Shown: positions 8,384 through 17,000 of the stretch, in pieces | Numbering within the stretch: position 1 is the first letter of the stretch | Layout: each line of letters opens with the position of its first letter | Assembly (NCBI RefSeq): GCF_009601505.1 | Contig: NZ_WITC01000057.1 | Location: 124,001 to 188,000 of the forward strand | Reading direction: 5' to 3' | Length of the DNA stretch: 64,000 nucleotides | Source: Sinorhizobium terangae | GTDB lineage: Bacteria > Pseudomonadota > Alphaproteobacteria > Rhizobiales > Rhizobiaceae | Notes under the pieces: model-generated | What the model was told of the DNA's origin: nothing | The model's input: the letters and a program-made list of their open reading frames with translations, nothing else | Database searches by the model: none | Translations under genes and position numbers: made by a program

Positions 8384-9289
8384 ATGCGTATCGTTTTCGT
8401 TGGTTCCGTCGAAAGCTCCAAAATCGCTTTAGAAGCGCTCATCCAGGCTGGGCGGGTTCCTGTGCTTGTGATTACGCTGCCCCCCGAGGCGGCAGGACGC
8501 CATTCCGATTTTGCCGATATAGGAAATCTGGCGCGGGCGGCCGGAAGCGCGGTTTGCTGCACCACAGACATCAATAGTCCTGCAGTCCTGGAGACAATGG
8601 CATCGGTCGAGCCTGATCTCACGCTTGTCATTGGCTGGTCGCAAGTCTGCCGGCAGCCGTTTCGAGACATTGCGCGGGAGGGCACCATCGGGTTCCATCC
8701 GGCGGCGTTGCCGCGTCTGCGTGGTCGTGCGGTCATTCCCTGGACGATAATAAGGGATGAAGATGTGACAGGCTCGACGCTGTTCTGGTTGGATGAAGGG
8801 GTCGACTCTGGTCCCATTCTGCTTCAGAGGCTGTTCGCGGTCGCGGCCGACGAAACTGCACGCAGCCTCTATGCCAGGCACACAGCAAATCTCGCCGAGA
8901 TGGTAGTCGAGGCGGTTGCGCTGGTTGAGACCGGTAACGCACCGCACACGAAGCAGGACCATGAGAAGGCAAGCTACTGTGCGAAGCGTACAGCAGAGGA
9001 CGGCCTGATCGACTGGAATGCTTCAGCCGCCTCGGTGCTCCGCCTTATCCGTGCAGTTGGCGCCCCTTACCCCGGCGCGTTTTGCGTTTATAACGGCGAG
9101 AGGATCCGCATCGACGCAGCCGTAAAGATTGAAAACGCCGGTCGCTTTATCGGACTGGCAGGCCAGGTTCAATGCCATTCGGAACGCGGTTTCGTCGTCT
9201 TATGTGGCGATGGTGAATGCATCGATGTCCTGGCTTGGGCCTCGGCCACTGGCAAGCGTCCGCCGGTACACAGCAAACTCCGAGGATAA
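8384..9289 (+). CDS. Methionyl-tRNA-formyltransferase-like / sugar N-formyltransferase-fold protein
   Basis: 301 residues from the ATG at 8384 (MRIVFVG). An upstream ATG in the same frame adds 25 residues of unlikely sequence. The N-terminal formyl-THF transferase domain shows FHPAALPRLRGR around residues 103-114 and a TGSTLFWLDEGVDSGPIL segment containing the conserved Asp. The C-terminal part, with APYPGAFC and a small beta-rich end, matches the Fmt/ArnA C-domain. The Asn of the usual Asn-x-His catalytic motif is replaced: the sequence is IGFHPA. Because it sits alone among polysaccharide genes it is more likely to act on a nucleotide amino-sugar than on Met-tRNA. Activity is uncertain given the missing Asn. 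It converges on the SGNH gene. Confidence 0.75.
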   Translation: MRIVFVGSVESSKIALEALIQAGRVPVLVITLPPEAAGRHSDFADIGNLARAAGSAVCCTTDINSPAVLETMASVEPDLTLVIGWSQVCRQPFRDIAREGTIGFHPAALPRLRGRAVIPWTIIRDEDVTGSTLFWLDEGVDSGPILLQRLFAVAADETARSLYARHTANLAEMVVEAVALVETGNAPHTKQDHEKASYCAKRTAEDGLIDWNASAASVLRLIRAVGAPYPGAFCVYNGERIRIDAAVKIENAGRFIGLAGQVQCHSERGFVVLCGDGECIDVLAWASATGKRPPVHSKLRG

Positions 9290-9352
9290 GCGCCTTGATG
9301 ACGCTCGCGCGCGCCGGCAATGAACGCTGGAACGCTCCGTGCGATCCACAGG

Positions 9353-10684
9353 TCACTTGTTCTCTACCGTTTTCTGCGTGTCTTGCGGCATCGGCGCCAT
9401 GCGACGAATGATCTCCTTAGCTGCGAACCTGGCCCCATCGCGGCTGAAATGGGCATCTGGCGCATACATGAGAAGCGGTTCGGGGTGGGCGCGAAGGGCC
9501 TCGAGGATATCAATAGCCATGATGCCTTCGGCCGCGGCAGCATCGAGGACCTCCCTCCTCAGCGGGTCGAAGGGCCCGTCCGACGAAAAGGGTCCGATGA
9601 AACGGTCGATCCTGGGTACGTAGACGAGTGTAAAGGAGCCGCCCCAGCTCTCGGTGAGGGCTTTCGCACGATGCAATATTCGTCTGAAATCCGGGTTACT
9701 TGGGGTAATCTTTGGATAGACCAACCCTAGCCTCGTGAGAGTTTGTTGCAGGGCGACAAAATTGCGAAGCAAGGCCGTTTTCGTGAAGAGCTGGACACTC
9801 GTCACAGGGGTGCTCTGGCGCTCCGCCAAAATGTTTCGGGCCTGGCGCATGGTTTCTTGCGCGGTCGCCTGCGAACCATAGTCCGCATCCGGCGATATCG
9901 CCGTGCGAAGCCACGGCACTGCAAGTTCGCGCTCCAAATTCTCCCAGTCATTTCCTTCGAAGAAGACCATCATCACCTGACGGGGTCGCAAAATTTTGCC
10001 AAAACGGCCGAGCGTTGCAAGTTCGACCAGCGGACCGCTTCCTCTAATACCTATGCTCGCGGTGCTAAGGCCGCCCGCCCGCAGTCTCGACGCAAGGTCC
10101 TCCCCCGGGGGCAAGCAGAAGCCCTCGACGAACGAATCTCCGAGGAGCATCAGATCCAGCGGATGGTTATACACGTCGTCGGGATTATTGAAGCCGTACC
10201 GGTCTGCGGTATAGCTGACGACGCCGCTTTCGGACGTGCACAGCACCACTTGCGTCGACGGAAAGCCCGACAACAGCGCCTCGGAAAGTTGGTCGGTGCC
10301 GGAAAGCCGGTTCAGTCCACGAAGTGTGAAGCCAGGAACCACGTTCTTGTTGCGCTTGAGCGTTTCGGCCTGCGCCTCGCTGAGTTGGCCAAGCATACCC
10401 AACCGGACGGACACGACCGAGACCGTATGCATCGCCTCGAAGAGGAAGAGGGCTAGCAACACGCTCGAACCACAGATGCCGACAAGTGAGGAAAAGCGCG
10501 GCTTCGCAAACAGGCCCACGGCGAAGAAGGCTGCCGCCAGCAGGCCCGGGATCAGCACGTAACGGATGAAATGCGGGGTCTCAGCTGCGAACAGTTGGTA
10601 ATGCAGCAGAGCGTAGATGGGACTTGACAACAGGTACAGACCCAGAAGCGCACACACCACAAGTCCGAAATGCCGCTTTATCAT
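9353..10684 (-). CDS. Membrane-anchored SGNH-hydrolase-like protein (polysaccharide O-acyl modification type)
   Basis: 443 residues. Three hydrophobic segments within the first 90 residues anchor it. The rest is predicted periplasmic. A GDS block is present as LLGDSFVEGF with Ser184, a GxGP-like turn follows (GIRGSGPLVELA), and near the C-terminus a DAHFS motif supplies Asp410/His412, giving the set expected for an SGNH/GDSL or AlgX/AlgJ-like fold. Such proteins hydrolyse or transfer acyl groups, often acetyl, on exported polysaccharides. No MBOAT partner is visible in this window, so the acyl donor is unknown. The gene is a lone leftward cistron between two rightward genes. Confidence 0.7.
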   Translation of the reverse strand: MIKRHFGLVVCALLGLYLLSSPIYALLHYQLFAAETPHFIRYVLIPGLLAAAFFAVGLFAKPRFSSLVGICGSSVLLALFLFEAMHTVSVVSVRLGMLGQLSEAQAETLKRNKNVVPGFTLRGLNRLSGTDQLSEALLSGFPSTQVVLCTSESGVVSYTADRYGFNNPDDVYNHPLDLMLLGDSFVEGFCLPPGEDLASRLRAGGLSTASIGIRGSGPLVELATLGRFGKILRPRQVMMVFFEGNDWENLERELAVPWLRTAISPDADYGSQATAQETMRQARNILAERQSTPVTSVQLFTKTALLRNFVALQQTLTRLGLVYPKITPSNPDFRRILHRAKALTESWGGSFTLVYVPRIDRFIGPFSSDGPFDPLRREVLDAAAAEGIMAIDILEALRAHPEPLLMYAPDAHFSRDGARFAAKEIIRRMAPMPQDTQKTVENK

Positions 10685-11329
10685 GACGCCTTGTCCCCTC
10701 TCGCAAACCGTTCAGTAAGAGGCGCGCTTGCCGATCGCCGCAATCAGGCGGCGGATTTGGTCGTCTATGTTCTGACGGCTTCGGCTGATAAGAGTTTATC
10801 TTTGTACATGAATTCACATAAAATGACTGAGAATAAGATTTAGTATGGGAATTTTCTTGCGCAGCAAAATATAGCGAGTTTTGTCGACGGAGTCTCCCGA
10901 AATTGGGGAAGCCCAAGCATGATCGACGGCCTGCCCAGCAACTGCACAGTGAAACAATGGCGCGAAGCTTTCCAGAGCACACGCCGCAGCTGCTGTCGAA
11001 CCACAGCCTCGGCTAGGATATATTGGGTCGTCCATTAGGCCGTCGAATATTAGGTAGTCGACATTGCCTCATGACTATGCGATTATCAAACCCGTTGAGC
11101 GGGCACTTTATAGCCGCGCCTGTGTAATTGCATAACAAAATCGCTTTCAAGGACTGATTTACGCGCTTGGCCAATGGAGCGCCAGTATTTTTTAAGTTCG
11201 CGGGCATATCACGTGCATGACGGGGGCTTAGCGAAGATTTCGATCGACGGCTGTCACTCTGCCTGACCGGATTTCCGGTTGTGGCAAAGAACAAAGTCCC
11301 TTGCGGGGTGAATTCTACCCCCTGTCAGC
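10685..11329. promoter_or_regulatory. 645-base divergent intergenic region
   Basis: Separates the leftward SGNH gene from the rightward second polysaccharide cluster and probably contains both promoters. An AT-rich stretch lies at about 10795-10870. I see no tRNA, no extended inverted repeat and no convincing short gene. The minus-strand frames in it have no family pattern. Confidence 0.4.
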
Positions 11330-12970
11330 ATGTTGAAGCCAAACGAACGCACCAGAAATGGGAGCGGCGGCTACATGAAGCGAGAACAACAACTGCGAGT
11401 GCAATCCGGTTCGGCGGCAACCGCCAACGATGCACTGGCTCCCGTCCATGCGAGGGCGCAACTCGTCGCGGCTATCGTCCTTTCATTGGCAGTCTCCGTG
11501 CTGTTCCTTGCAACGACGTCACGCGGAATAGGAATTCTGCCCGACTCGGTCGCATACATGCGCATTGGAAGCGCGCGTCATTTCGCTCCTCTCTATACAT
11601 GGATCCTGCAATTCATGTCGCTTGCTCACGTCGATATCGTGGCGGCGGCCTGGTGGCTCAACTGGTTTCTTTATGTCGTCAATACGGTGTTGGTTCTCCG
11701 ATTGCTGCTTCTCGCGCAGTTGACCCCAATCTGGGCTGCATTGGGAACGGCCCTGATCGTTGGCCATCCGGTCTTCGTCGAATTTCACTCGGTGGCAATG
11801 ACGGAGCCGTTGTTTATCGCATTGACCCTCGCCTCCGCCCTCGTGTTTTTCAGGGCGATGCAAGACAACCGCGTCGCAACTGCCGCACTTGTGGGGGCGA
11901 TTGTGGGCCTCGCTATGCTGACGCGGTTTGCTGCCGCTCCCCTCCTGCTGACTTTTGCAATCTTGAGGCTCTGCGCCGGCGGCGGGAGCCTTGCGAAACG
12001 GCTGGTCGATTGCGCTGTGATGGCCGGAGCGTGCGGTGCCGTTTTCGGATCATGGCTGGTCGCGAGTGAGTTGACGTCCGGGGATTCGACTGGACGTTCA
12101 TTGGAACTGCTGGGCAACACCGATCTGGCGTACTGGATTCGGACGGTGGGCGCCCTAGCGACGATGCTCCTGCCATCCGCGGCCGGGCCGGTCATTCGCC
12201 TTTTGTTCCTTGTCTTCGCCAGTGTTGTCGTCGTCTTCGTTGCCGTGACCTACGCACTCGCATGGCTGCGCCTATCCTACGGGCAACGCGCACGACCGCA
12301 TGCGCTTGTGCCCGTCGTATTCAGTCTTCTTTCGATCTTGTATCTGCTGTTCCTGATACAGTCCGTCATGATTCAGTATCGACTGAGCCTCACCGGACGG
12401 TTTCTCCTGCCGCTCTATGTTTTTCTCGCACTCGCTGCCATGACTTCCTTCGGAGCGAGCAGGTCTGGTGTTGTGCGCCACCGCAAACTCGGAATTGTCC
12501 TTGCCGGGCTCGCAGCTGTGATCGGGGCCTCGAACCTCGTCCGTACGACAGTGTTCACCGCAGCAACTTATGAATCGGGCCAAGGATACGCTCACAAAAT
12601 GTGGTCCACGTCGCCCGTGCTTACATCAGTGGCAAAATTACCTGCGACTGCTGCAATCTATTCGAACGCACCGGATCTGATCGAATTCCGCTTGAGACAC
12701 AGCGCGGCGTACCTACCCCGCCGCTTCAATCATCTTTCTGGCAGGGACGAGGCAAGCATGCCTTTTGCGCAACAGATGGACGCTATGCGTCGCCGTCTTG
12801 CGGAAGGCAACGCCTACGTCGTCTTCATCTATGGCGTGGACTGGCGAGACTACCTGATCAGCGAGAACGACCTTCTTAAGTCCGTTCCGCTGATCGAGGA
12901 GGAAACTCTTGCTGACGGGCGGATCTATCGCTCAGCAGGCCGCGCAACCGAGTTGCAGGTTTCGCCGTGA
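11330..12970 (+). CDS. Polytopic GT39/GT-C-type glycosyltransferase-like membrane protein
   Basis: 546 residues, with a second possible start at residue 16 (11375). About ten to twelve hydrophobic helices run from residue 45 to 405. The first periplasmic loop holds an acidic ILPDSVAYMRIG segment, as in GT-C enzymes that use polyprenyl-phosphate sugars, and a MTEPLFIALTLAS helix follows the pattern of the dolichyl-P-mannose/ArnT superfamily. A soluble C-terminal portion of about 120 residues follows. Such enzymes transfer a sugar from undecaprenyl phosphate to a glycan on the periplasmic side. The next gene is a DPM/GtrB-like GT2 and a GtrA flippase lies 3 kb downstream, so the three may form one glycan-decorating pathway. 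Confidence 0.7.
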   Translation: MLKPNERTRNGSGGYMKREQQLRVQSGSAATANDALAPVHARAQLVAAIVLSLAVSVLFLATTSRGIGILPDSVAYMRIGSARHFAPLYTWILQFMSLAHVDIVAAAWWLNWFLYVVNTVLVLRLLLLAQLTPIWAALGTALIVGHPVFVEFHSVAMTEPLFIALTLASALVFFRAMQDNRVATAALVGAIVGLAMLTRFAAAPLLLTFAILRLCAGGGSLAKRLVDCAVMAGACGAVFGSWLVASELTSGDSTGRSLELLGNTDLAYWIRTVGALATMLLPSAAGPVIRLLFLVFASVVVVFVAVTYALAWLRLSYGQRARPHALVPVVFSLLSILYLLFLIQSVMIQYRLSLTGRFLLPLYVFLALAAMTSFGASRSGVVRHRKLGIVLAGLAAVIGASNLVRTTVFTAATYESGQGYAHKMWSTSPVLTSVAKLPATAAIYSNAPDLIEFRLRHSAAYLPRRFNHLSGRDEASMPFAQQMDAMRRRLAEGNAYVVFIYGVDWRDYLISENDLLKSVPLIEEETLADGRIYRSAGRATELQVSP

Positions 12971-13054
12971 AGAGCCGGCCGAGCATGGCCGAAATTGGAC
13001 ATTGGCTTACAGGATTGGTGCACCGAAAGGAATGTAACGGGAGTACGGACCGTC

Positions 13055-13783
13055 ATGTTTGAGAAGAAAATTTTTATTGTTATCCCCGCATATCAGGCCG
13101 CTCTGACACTCGAAAGCGTGTTTGAGAGAATCCCGAGGGAAATTTACGAGAAAGACGTCCGAATTGTCGTCGTCAATGACGGCAGCTCCGACGGAACTGG
13201 CGACATCGCACGCAGAATTGCTCGTTCACGGCCAAACGTCGAAGTAATCGACCATCCTCAGAACAAGGGCTACGCCCAGGCGCAGAAGACCGGTTTTTCT
13301 CACGCATTGGATCAAGGTGCGGACATCGCGGCGCTCCTGCACGCCGATGGGCAATATGCACCGGAGCTGCTGCCACGTTTGCTTGCGCCCCTGGAACGGG
13401 ACGAGGCTGACGTCGTTATCGGTTCGCGCATGCTCGAGCGTGGCGCTCTGAAGGGCGGCATGCCGATGTACAAGTACATCGCCAACAAAGCGCTGACTGC
13501 GATAGAAAATCTCGCTTACGGCCTTCGGGTAAGTGAATACCACAGCGGTTACATGCTCTATTCCCGCCGGTGCCTGGAAGCTATTCCCTTCGTTCGCCTC
13601 AGCGATACATTCCATTTTGATGGTGAAATGATCATGATGGCGGGTAAGCGCAAGTTACGGATCAAGGAAATCGCGATACCGACACGATACGCTGATGAAA
13701 AATCGCACCTGAAACCGGTACAGTACGGTTTTGATGTACTGAAGATCGTATGGCAGAATTACCGAGGCAAATACGAATTTTAG
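13055..13783 (+). CDS. GT2 polyprenyl-phosphate glycosyltransferase (DPM1/GtrB-like, no membrane tail)
   Basis: 242 residues from the ATG at 13055 (MFEKKIFIVIPAY), preferred over 12995 because the family core starts here. It has the GT-A nucleotide-binding strand IVVVNDGSSDGTGDIA and the LHADGQYAPEL segment in the DxD position, the usual variant of this subfamily. It ends at KYEF without the C-terminal transmembrane pair found in GtrB or ArnC, so it resembles short DPM1-type synthases. The predicted reaction is nucleotide-sugar plus undecaprenyl phosphate giving Und-P-sugar. A 24-base untranslated gap after the GT39-like gene suggests co-transcription. Confidence 0.85.
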   Translation: MFEKKIFIVIPAYQAALTLESVFERIPREIYEKDVRIVVVNDGSSDGTGDIARRIARSRPNVEVIDHPQNKGYAQAQKTGFSHALDQGADIAALLHADGQYAPELLPRLLAPLERDEADVVIGSRMLERGALKGGMPMYKYIANKALTAIENLAYGLRVSEYHSGYMLYSRRCLEAIPFVRLSDTFHFDGEMIMMAGKRKLRIKEIAIPTRYADEKSHLKPVQYGFDVLKIVWQNYRGKYEF

Positions 13784-13819
13784 AGATAGCAATTTTCTTT
13801 AAACATAGGGAGCGATGTC

Positions 13820-14959
13820 ATGAAGATACTCGTCACAGGGGGTGCAGGCTTTGTCGGCTCATTCTTATGCGAGAACCTTCACAAATCCGGACACGACATA
13901 CGAATTTTTGATAATTACGAACCCCAAGTTCATTCTGGATCCCGAGGCAACCTTGACTCCCTGTTGCAGCCGAGCGGATTACCTGTGAAGGGAGTCGAGA
14001 TCATTTTCGGTGACACTCGCAACCCTGCCCAACTCGACGCTGCTTTGAAGGACGTTGACGCCGTTGTCCATCTCGCCGCGCAGGTGGGGGTCGGCCAGTC
14101 GATGTACGAGATCCATCGTTATGTCGATCACAATACGGTTGGAACCGCGGTCCTTCTGGAACTGCTGGCCTCCCGCAAGCACAGCGTAAAGAAGCTGGTC
14201 GTTGCGTCGTCGATGTCGATTTACGGCGAAGGTGGAGCACGGTGCAGCCATTGCGGCGATATCACGCCGACGCTTCGTGAGGGGGAGCAAATGCGGCGTG
14301 GCGATTGGGAGGTGCGGTGTCCGATCTGTGATCGAACCGCAACGCCGATACCGACCAGCGAGACGAAGCCGGTCCTGCCGACGTCGATCTACGCCATTTC
14401 CAAGAGGGATCAGGAGGAAATGTGCTTGGTCGTCGGCAGAGCCTACGACATTCCCGCAGTGGCGCTGCGCTTCTTCAACATCTACGGTCCTCGACAGTCG
14501 CTGGGCAATCCCTATACCGGGGTCGCTGCGATCTTCTCTTCCCGTCTGCTGAACAACAATAGTCCGGTCGTTTTCGAAGATGGCAACCAGACGCGAGATT
14601 TCGTGCATGTAAAGGACATCGTACAGGCTATTTCGCTTGCCCTGGCAAAGGACGAGGCGAATGGCCATGTCTTCAATGTGGGAACCGGTCGCCCGACGTC
14701 GATCAAGGACGTCGCGATCATCCTCGCCCGGAACATGCGGCGCGATATCGCTCCCCAGATCGAGAACAAGTTCAGGGAGGGGGACGTCCGGCATTGCTAC
14801 GCCGACATAAGCAAGATCCAGCGATGCCTCGGCTACAAGCCTACCGTCGAGCTCGAATCCGGCATCGAGGATCTGATCGCCTGGGCAGAAGAGCAGAAGG
14901 CGGACGACCGGTTCGAGCATGCAGCCGCCGAGTTGGCGAAAAGAGGGTTGGCCCGGTGA
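13820..14959 (+). CDS. NDP-sugar epimerase (extended SDR) with Cys4 insert, dTDP-rhamnose-4-epimerase-like
   Basis: 379 residues. The Rossmann motif TGGAGFVGS lies at 6-14 and the catalytic Tyr191-x3-Lys195 pair sits in [11 protein letters not shown], with Ser131/132 in [12 protein letters not shown]. Between the Ser and Tyr blocks is an insert with Cys142-x2-Cys145 and Cys167-x2-Cys170, looking like a small zinc ribbon. Comparable inserts are known to me in dTDP-L-rhamnose 4-epimerase-like proteins. It would feed a modified hexose into this cluster. The start has a GGGAGC ribosome binding site eight bases upstream. Exact substrate is uncertain. Confidence 0.8.
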   Translation: MKILVTGGAGFVGSFLCENLHKSGHDIRIFDNYEPQVHSGSRGNLDSLLQPSGLPVKGVEIIFGDTRNPAQLDAALKDVDAVVHLAAQVGVGQSMYEIHRYVDHNTVGTAVLLELLASRKHSVKKLVVASSMSIYGEGGARCSHCGDITPTLREGEQMRRGDWEVRCPICDRTATPIPTSETKPVLPTSIYAISKRDQEEMCLVVGRAYDIPAVALRFFNIYGPRQSLGNPYTGVAAIFSSRLLNNNSPVVFEDGNQTRDFVHVKDIVQAISLALAKDEANGHVFNVGTGRPTSIKDVAIILARNMRRDIAPQIENKFREGDVRHCYADISKIQRCLGYKPTVELESGIEDLIAWAEEQKADDRFEHAAAELAKRGLAR

Positions 14960-15083
14960 TGGGCTCCATGAAGCTTTAGAGCGCGTTTGCGTTGGGGCGT
15001 GGATGTGGGCTCAGACTTTCGGTCGCTGGCAGGAGCCTGGTACTGCAATCCCGCTGCAAGCCGCTTCAGATGAGGTAAGCGTA

Positions 15084-16085
15084 ATGGCGCGTCAATTTAC
15101 TAATCGCGTATTGGTGACTGGAGGGTGCGGCTTCATCGGGTCGCATCTTTGCGAGCGATTGATCGAACGCGGAGCGGACGTTCTGTGCGTCGACAATTTC
15201 TTTACCGGGTCGCGCGCGAACGTGGAGGAACTCCTTTCCCATCCGCGCTTCGAGCTGCTGAGGCACGATGTGACGATGCCCCTCTATGTGGAGGTGGACA
15301 AGATCTTCAATCTTGCCTGCCCGGCTTCCCCGGTGCACTACCAGTTCGACCCGGTGAAGACCACGCGGACGAGCGTGCAAGGGGCGATAAACATGCTCGG
15401 CCTCGCCAAGCGGCTGAAGATCAATGTTCTTCAGGCCTCCACGTCGGAAGTCTATGGAGACCCCTCCGTTCACCCGCAGACCGAGGATTACTGGGGCAAC
15501 GTCAATCCTATCGGGCCTCGGTCTTGCTACGATGAAGGCAAACGTTGCGCCGAAGCCCTATTCTTCGATTACAGGCGGCAGCACCAAACGGCGATCAAAG
15601 TCGCGCGCATCTTCAATACCTATGGGCCTCGGACGCATCCGAGTGATGGCCGCGTTGTTTCGAGCTTTATCGTCCAGGCACTGCTCGATGCCGACATAAC
15701 CGTCCACGGGAACGGCTCGCAGACCCGGTCCTTCTGTTACGTCGACGACACCGTTGCCGCCTTGCTGCGTTTGATGGATTCGCCGTTTGATGTGACCGGC
15801 CCCATCAATATCGGCAACCCCAACGAAATTTCCATGCGCGAACTGGCGGAACTGATCATCGATCTTACCGGATCCAGGTCGCGCATCGTGTACCGGCCAT
15901 TGCCCCAGGACGATCCTTGCAGACGGCGCCCGGATATCTCGCGAGCAAAAGAACAGCTCGAATGGGCACCCAAGATCGGCCTGAAGGAGGGCCTGCTGAA
16001 AACGATCAACCACTTCAACGAGCTCCTGATGCGCCCCAGTTCCCGCACGGATCTCGGTGCCCTGTACGAGGCACATCATGCTTAG
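15084..16085 (+). CDS. uxs: UDP-glucuronate decarboxylase (UDP-xylose synthase)
   Basis: 333 residues from the ATG at 15084 ([14 protein letters not shown]). The frame is open upstream but the extra residues are not family-like. Features are the [12 protein letters not shown] dinucleotide loop, the [12 protein letters not shown] segment, STSEVYGDP, the catalytic Tyr149-x3-Lys153 in [11 protein letters not shown] and [21 protein letters not shown]. These are hallmarks of UXS, which oxidises and decarboxylates UDP-GlcA to UDP-xylose in the cytosol. It implies a pentose in the surface polysaccharide. The downstream GtrA gene starts inside its last codons, so the two are translationally coupled. 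Confidence 0.92.
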   Translation: MARQFTNRVLVTGGCGFIGSHLCERLIERGADVLCVDNFFTGSRANVEELLSHPRFELLRHDVTMPLYVEVDKIFNLACPASPVHYQFDPVKTTRTSVQGAINMLGLAKRLKINVLQASTSEVYGDPSVHPQTEDYWGNVNPIGPRSCYDEGKRCAEALFFDYRRQHQTAIKVARIFNTYGPRTHPSDGRVVSSFIVQALLDADITVHGNGSQTRSFCYVDDTVAALLRLMDSPFDVTGPINIGNPNEISMRELAELIIDLTGSRSRIVYRPLPQDDPCRRRPDISRAKEQLEWAPKIGLKEGLLKTINHFNELLMRPSSRTDLGALYEAHHA

Positions 16086-16638
16086 CAGACGGAGCCTGCC
16101 TGACGTCGCGGAATCGCGCGACTGTGCCTCGGACGAAGGGGCGCCACCGCGGGGTTCTCGGCTGCAATCGATGGGCCACCGGTCTGGTGAACCTCATGCC
16201 AGCGCAACACCTCGCCTTGGGCCCGACATCATGCGGCAATTATCTCTTTTGACGGGGTTTCTGAGAGCTGCTTTTGCCGTGCGCGTGCTGAGATACGCGC
16301 TTGTCGGGGGTTGCGCGGCGCTGCTGCAAGTGTGCCTGCTCACCCTGTTCATAGAACTGGCCGATATGAACGCCGTGGTGGCGTCAACGTTGGCGCTCTC
16401 GATCTCGGTCATGGTCAACTATAGTCTTCAGCACCGTGTGACATTCAGGTCGAAATCGAAGCACACCGTGGCGGCGCCACGTTTTGTCGTGCTGGCGCTC
16501 TGCACGCTGGCGGCGAACGCCGTTCTCTTCAACAGCCTTTTGGCTGTGCTGCCCTATATCGCCGCCCAGATCGTCACGCTCGGAGCGATCTTCCCCGTCA
16601 ACTACTATTTGAATCGAACGTTGACGTTTCGCATCTGA
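16078..16638 (+). CDS. GtrA-family membrane protein (Und-P-sugar flippase)
   Basis: 186 residues from 16078. The GtrA domain itself begins about residue 58, has four hydrophobic helices and carries the family features [14 protein letters not shown], a [14 protein letters not shown] loop and the terminal [12 protein letters not shown] motif. The 16078 start overlaps the uxs stop (ATGCTTAG) and has GAGG six bases upstream. A second start at 16231 would give a normal-length GtrA of 135 residues and may be the true one, since the first 50 residues are Arg-rich and unlike the family. GtrA proteins are thought to flip Und-P-linked sugars to the periplasm, fitting the GT2 and GT39-like genes just upstream. 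Confidence 0.85.
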   Translation: MLSRRSLPDVAESRDCASDEGAPPRGSRLQSMGHRSGEPHASATPRLGPDIMRQLSLLTGFLRAAFAVRVLRYALVGGCAALLQVCLLTLFIELADMNAVVASTLALSISVMVNYSLQHRVTFRSKSKHTVAAPRFVVLALCTLAANAVLFNSLLAVLPYIAAQIVTLGAIFPVNYYLNRTLTFRI

Positions 16639-17000
16639 CCGCCAATGCGGGGCTTTGCCGTTTCTTGCGAGCCGTTCGCCTGGAGGGAAACGACCAAACA
16701 CACAGCGAGCCGTTTGTCAGAAAACTATAATTGGAGGGATCCGTCCTAGACTATTTACAACCAGTTAATTACATGCTTTTTTATTACAGAATTCGAATAT
16801 GCCAAGGACATTTTGCGCCGTGACCTAATTAGTCGCGGTCGCTTATATTTTGTTGAAGTTAATTTATCTAGCCTCCCGAGCCAGTCAACGGGACAAGACC
16901 AATAGACAGCAACCTTCGGCCACCATCTAGTTTGTGGGGGAAAGGTGCAGCGTCGTTGAGCCGGACGGTGAGGCTGACAGTTTTTCAGGAAGGGGCCTTC
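16639..17000. promoter_or_regulatory. AT-rich upstream region of the FlaA1/WbpM-like gene
   Basis: About 360 bases, with the part from 16720 to 16880 clearly richer in A and T than the neighbouring genes. It probably holds a promoter for the next transcription unit. No obvious palindrome or small gene was seen. Confidence 0.4.
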
